Positions 21,337 through 23,615 of a stretch of 23,615 nt of DNA are shown in pieces (the stretch's first letter is position 1; each line of letters starts with the position of its first letter). The notes under the pieces are model-generated. The model saw only the letters and a program-made list of their open reading frames with translations. It made no database searches and was not told where the DNA came from. This DNA is from a virus: positions 1 to 23,615 of the IMG/VR virus record IMGVR_UViG_3300030117_000123; one strand, 5' to 3'. Position numbers and translations under genes: made by a program.

Positions 21337-22326
21337 TTACGCTTCTTTAATTCCTACAGCCGCTTCAGGTCTTAGAACTCCATGACCCATAGCGTATTTT
21401 GCTACCATTAGCGTACCTTGACGTCTAATGTCATATTCCATTTCAGAAGATAAGTCCATTAACTTAACAGTACCTACTGCTGAAGGGTGTGATACTAGAC
21501 ATACATAGTTAGCTAAGTTTACTTGTTGTGGGTTAGAGCCACCTGCTGTAGCTGAACCACCTGCAACACCAGTTGCAGACGAGTTGTCTACCGCAATGTC
21601 ACCAAAGTGAGCCACAGGAACAATATCTATTCCTGCAATTCTTAGAACTTTACCTTCGGCGATTGAACCCTTACCACTAAAGTCAACATTAACTGCATTA
21701 GTAGCATTAGCTAGTTTGTAATATTCCTCTAACTTCATAAAGGCTTTTCTGCCTTCTTTAGGAACATAGTTAGCGTCAAGCTGTTTAGCCGCATTGAACA
21801 ACTCATCAATCATTGCATTAGCCGCAGTTGCCGCCGTTGCTGAAGCGATTGAAGTGTTTGTTAATACAGTACCAGAAGCATATCCACTGTCGGATACGTT
21901 TGCTGAAGCCTGAGCCGCTTGACCAATAGTTTGTAAAACGTGCTTATCTTTTTGGAAAGCCAAAGCTCTACCAATTTCACCAGAGTATGCACTTCTTACG
22001 TCCCAATGGTTTTTTGCCTCTTCAATATTCGATAAGAATACAGAAGATAATAGAAGGTCATTAATTGTAATGACTTTCTCGTTGTGATTTACGTCTGAGC
22101 CAGTAATCTCGTTACCTGCTGTGTGGTAAGCCGCCGCAACTCTACCCATTACTGGGAATGTTGCACTTTTTCCGTTGCTGATAGTTCTCACCATTTCAGC
22201 ACCTTCTGTAACTGAAGCTCTATCAAAAGAAGTTAATACTTCTCCTGCAAAAACTTTCAGAAACAGAGCGTCTTCACTACCACCTGCATTTACTCTACCG
22301 ACTGAGACAGGACTTGCGTTTGCCAT
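21337..22326 (-). CDS. Major capsid protein (gp10-like)
   Basis: A 329-aa HK97-fold capsid subunit of the T7 gp10 type. Recognisable segments are ALFLKVFAGEVLTSFDRASV (about 20-39), ISNGKSATFPVMGRVAAAYH (about 49-68), ITINDLLLSSVFLSNIEEAK (about 86-105) and YDIRRQGTLMVAKYAMGHGV near the end. AAAGGAG precedes the ATG. It stands alone between a candidate promoter and a strong terminator, fitting very high expression. Confidence 0.96.
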   Translation of the reverse strand: MANASPVSVGRVNAGGSEDALFLKVFAGEVLTSFDRASVTEGAEMVRTISNGKSATFPVMGRVAAAYHTAGNEITGSDVNHNEKVITINDLLLSSVFLSNIEEAKNHWDVRSAYSGEIGRALAFQKDKHVLQTIGQAAQASANVSDSGYASGTVLTNTSIASATAATAANAMIDELFNAAKQLDANYVPKEGRKAFMKLEEYYKLANATNAVNVDFSGKGSIAEGKVLRIAGIDIVPVAHFGDIAVDNSSATGVAGGSATAGGSNPQQVNLANYVCLVSHPSAVGTVKLMDLSSEMEYDIRRQGTLMVAKYAMGHGVLRPEAAVGIKEA

Positions 22327-22448
22327 GTTTAGTCTCCTTTTTAGGTTGTTTACGCTTGTTAATAAAAGCCCTTACACTTTCAGTCACACTTACAAGATTG
22401 TCTACCGCAGTAGGTCAAGCTATGTTTCCTATGTGATTAGGCAGTTGC

Positions 22449-22467
22449 CCTCTATAAAGAGTGCACA
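22449..22467 (-). promoter_or_regulatory. Possible phage promoter (P5) in the capsid leader
   Basis: Minus strand TGTGCACTCTTTATAGAGG shares TTATAGAG and the position of one C with the promoter at 1904-1922 (about 11 of 19), but not the AAAGT-CCC part. It lies in the 147-base gap before the capsid gene, where T7-like phages carry their strongest promoter, and would give a leader of about 125 nt with a CTAC/GTAG hairpin. It is also a partial inverted repeat, so the call is tentative. Confidence 0.4.
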
Positions 22468-22473
22468 ACTATA

Positions 22474-22713
22474 TTAGCAATTCCATTTTCGTAAAGCTAA
22501 AGCCTTTCTTGTAGGTCTACCTTTACTATCTTTCATTGCTCCCTTAACTCCGCTCATACGAGCACAGAAACTCTTTTTTCTCCCTGCGGCTTTAGAACCT
22601 TTTTTAGGTGTACCTGTTACAGGTGCTTTTAGGTTCATGCCCTGAGAGTTATAATACCTTCTTCCTGCGGCATTTAAGCCGCCTGAAGGGTTTTGGTATT
22701 TTTTAGCTACCAT
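22474..22713 (-). CDS. 79-aa basic conserved protein (KSFCARMSG)
   Basis: MVAKKYQNPSGGLNAAGRRY ... RKKSFCARMSGVKGAMKDSK and GRPTRKALALRKWNC. The KSFCARMSG...RPTRKALALRKWxC arrangement is familiar from small basic proteins of marine phages and of viruses more widely; function unknown. Very rich in Lys/Arg, with two conserved-looking Cys, so a nucleic-acid-binding or virion-DNA role is plausible. It precedes the capsid gene. Confidence 0.8.
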   Translation of the reverse strand: MVAKKYQNPSGGLNAAGRRYYNSQGMNLKAPVTGTPKKGSKAAGRKKSFCARMSGVKGAMKDSKGRPTRKALALRKWNC

Positions 22714-22719
22714 AAAAGT

Positions 22720-22869
22720 TTATCTTTTTTTAGCTGTCTTTGCCGCTCTTCTAAAATTAGCGGCTGTTGGTGCACCTTTAGCACCTTTCTTTCTCATTTT
22801 TTCGCCACTACCTGCCGCAATTCTTTTTCTTTTAGCATGTATGTTAGCGTATAATCCTTTTTTAGCCAT
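22720..22869 (-). CDS. 49-aa basic protein (MAKKGLYANIHAKRK family)
   Basis: Starts MAKKGLYANIHAKRKRIAAG, then SGEKMRKKGAKGAPTAANF and a Lys/Arg-rich end. I recognise the MAKKGLYANIHAKRKRIAAGSGEKMRK opening from short proteins of many marine phages; no function is established. It starts two bases after the stop of the 41-aa basic gene. Confidence 0.8.
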   Translation of the reverse strand: MAKKGLYANIHAKRKRIAAGSGEKMRKKGAKGAPTAANFRRAAKTAKKR

Positions 22870-22871
22870 AA

Positions 22872-22997
22872 CTATTTCTTCTTCTTTGCTTTCATTATTT
22901 TCTTTTGTAAAGACATAGGTAGTTTTTTCTGACCACCTTTTAACGCTTTACTTGGTCTACCTTTTTTTGAACCATAAGTTCCTTTTCCCATTGGCAT
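22872..22997 (-). CDS. 41-aa very basic protein
   Basis: MPMGKGTYGSKKGRPSKALK followed by GGQKKLPMSLQKKIMKAKKK and a final Lys. More than a third of the residues are Lys or Arg. An AAAGGAG ribosome site lies before the ATG, within the end of the 75-aa gene. GTYGSKKGRPSK recalls AT-hook-like and phage basic peptides. Function unknown. Confidence 0.75.
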   Translation of the reverse strand: MPMGKGTYGSKKGRPSKALKGGQKKLPMSLQKKIMKAKKKK

Positions 22998-22999
22998 AT

Positions 23000-23227
23000 T
23001 TATTTCTCCTTTTTCTTTTCTTCTGGTTTAGTTGACTGCTTAATAATATTATCTAGCTCATCAATAGCGTGTTTTGCATGAACAAGTTTATCAAAGTTTG
23101 TTTTTAAAGTTTTGACAAAATTATCATGGTCTGCAACACCGACACTTTTTTGTAGAAAAGTATCAATAACTGCTGTAGCTTCAGATTGTTCAGCTTCATA
23201 TAATTTTCTTAATACTGTTAGCCACAT
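23000..23227 (-). CDS. 75-aa helical protein between scaffold and capsid
   Basis: MWLTVLRKLYEAEQSEATAV ... NFVKTLKTNFDKLVHAKHAI, ending STKPEEKKKEK. It is predicted all-helical with an acidic/basic tail and no membrane segment. It begins one base after the scaffold stop. Not recognised; position suggests an assembly role. Confidence 0.7.
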   Translation of the reverse strand: MWLTVLRKLYEAEQSEATAVIDTFLQKSVGVADHDNFVKTLKTNFDKLVHAKHAIDELDNIIKQSTKPEEKKKEK

Positions 23228-23228
23228 A

Positions 23229-23615
23229 TTATATATCCGAATTTGCTAGTTTAGCTTTAACTGCATTTTGATATGCAACATCTTTAGCATATCTAGGGTC
23301 AGCCATAGCTTCTGTTACTTGAGCCCAAGACTCATAACTACCTTCATTTGTAGGAGTAGCTTTACCTTGAACTAAATTTGGTTCATTACCATTAGCCATG
23401 TCATATTTAGCTTTTAATCCTGCGACTGCAAGTTTAATAGACTCTACATCTCTACCATTAACAGTATCATTGTAGGCTTTCTTTTCACCTTCAGTCATGT
23501 TTTCTGCCGCCCACGCCGCAATTTTATTATAAGACTCTTCACCACCAACAACTGCTTTAACTTCTGCACCTTGTTGTTTAGCTAATGCCGCTTGTCCATT
23601 AATAAAAGCGTCAAC
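23229..23615 (-). CDS. Capsid scaffold protein, C-terminal part (gp9-like)
   Basis: The frame is open to the right edge: 128 residues are visible, starting VDAFINGQAALAKQQGAEVK and ending YQNAVKAKLANSDI; the true start lies outside. The ending SYESWAQVTEAMADPRYAKD followed by AYQNAVKAKL matches the conserved C-terminus of T7-like scaffolds, which guides capsid assembly by binding the coat protein. Gene order (scaffold before capsid) agrees. The internal ATG at 23498 is not the start. Confidence 0.88.
   Translation of the reverse strand, partial: VDAFINGQAALAKQQGAEVKAVVGGEESYNKIAAWAAENMTEGEKKAYNDTVNGRDVESIKLAVAGLKAKYDMANGNEPNLVQGKATPTNEGSYESWAQVTEAMADPRYAKDVAYQNAVKAKLANSDI

Overview
This window is the structural, packaging and lysis half of a T7-like podovirus (Autographiviridae-type), plus the genome junction and the first early genes. 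Every supported gene is on the minus strand, so transcription runs from high to low coordinates. The sequence is AT-rich. Several small proteins (a basic MAKKGLYANIHAKRK peptide, a basic protein ending KKYRGQGR, a KSFCARMSG protein) look like ones I associate with marine podoviruses. A marine, pelagiphage- or cyanophage-like origin is therefore likely, but the host cannot be read from the sequence.

Late region, right to left: C-terminus of the scaffold (gp9-like) at the right edge; four small proteins, three of them very basic; major capsid protein (gp10-like) with a candidate promoter before it and a hairpin terminator after it; tail tubular proteins A and B (gp11, gp12); internal virion proteins gp13- to gp16-like; a phage-RNAP promoter overlapping the gp16 stop; tail fibre with a gp17-type N-terminus and 10-residue repeats; a second fibre-like protein; a probable fibre-assembly chaperone; a polyglycine adhesin. 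Next comes a run of very short, tightly coupled genes (XhlA-like protein, 3TM holin-like protein, membrane coiled-coil protein, small exported proteins), then small and large terminase. A promoter overlapping the terL stop precedes a glucosaminidase and a T4-type lysozyme.

Genome junction and early region (about 2130 to 1): in T7-like phages the late operon ends just after terL and the early region starts at the other genome end, so about 2130-1830 is the likely site of the physical ends joined in a circular or concatemeric assembly. It carries a phage promoter. The early genes are small: 33-aa and 43-aa membrane peptides, 86-aa and 56-aa proteins, and a protein of at least 180 aa running off the left edge.

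The outstanding observation is two complete hammerhead ribozyme motifs on the coding strand of the early region: a type III motif at 1328-1393, whose stem III contains the Shine-Dalgarno of the 86-aa gene, and a type II motif at 818-877, directly after the 56-aa gene. Both have all conserved core nucleotides. If active, they would cut out a 535-nt two-gene mRNA with a hairpin at each end, much as host RNase III processes T7 early mRNA, and the upstream cut would separate the strand that masks the ribosome binding site. At least four promoter-like sites share the pattern AAAGTtCCCaTtaTAGaga and explain how this unit is transcribed.
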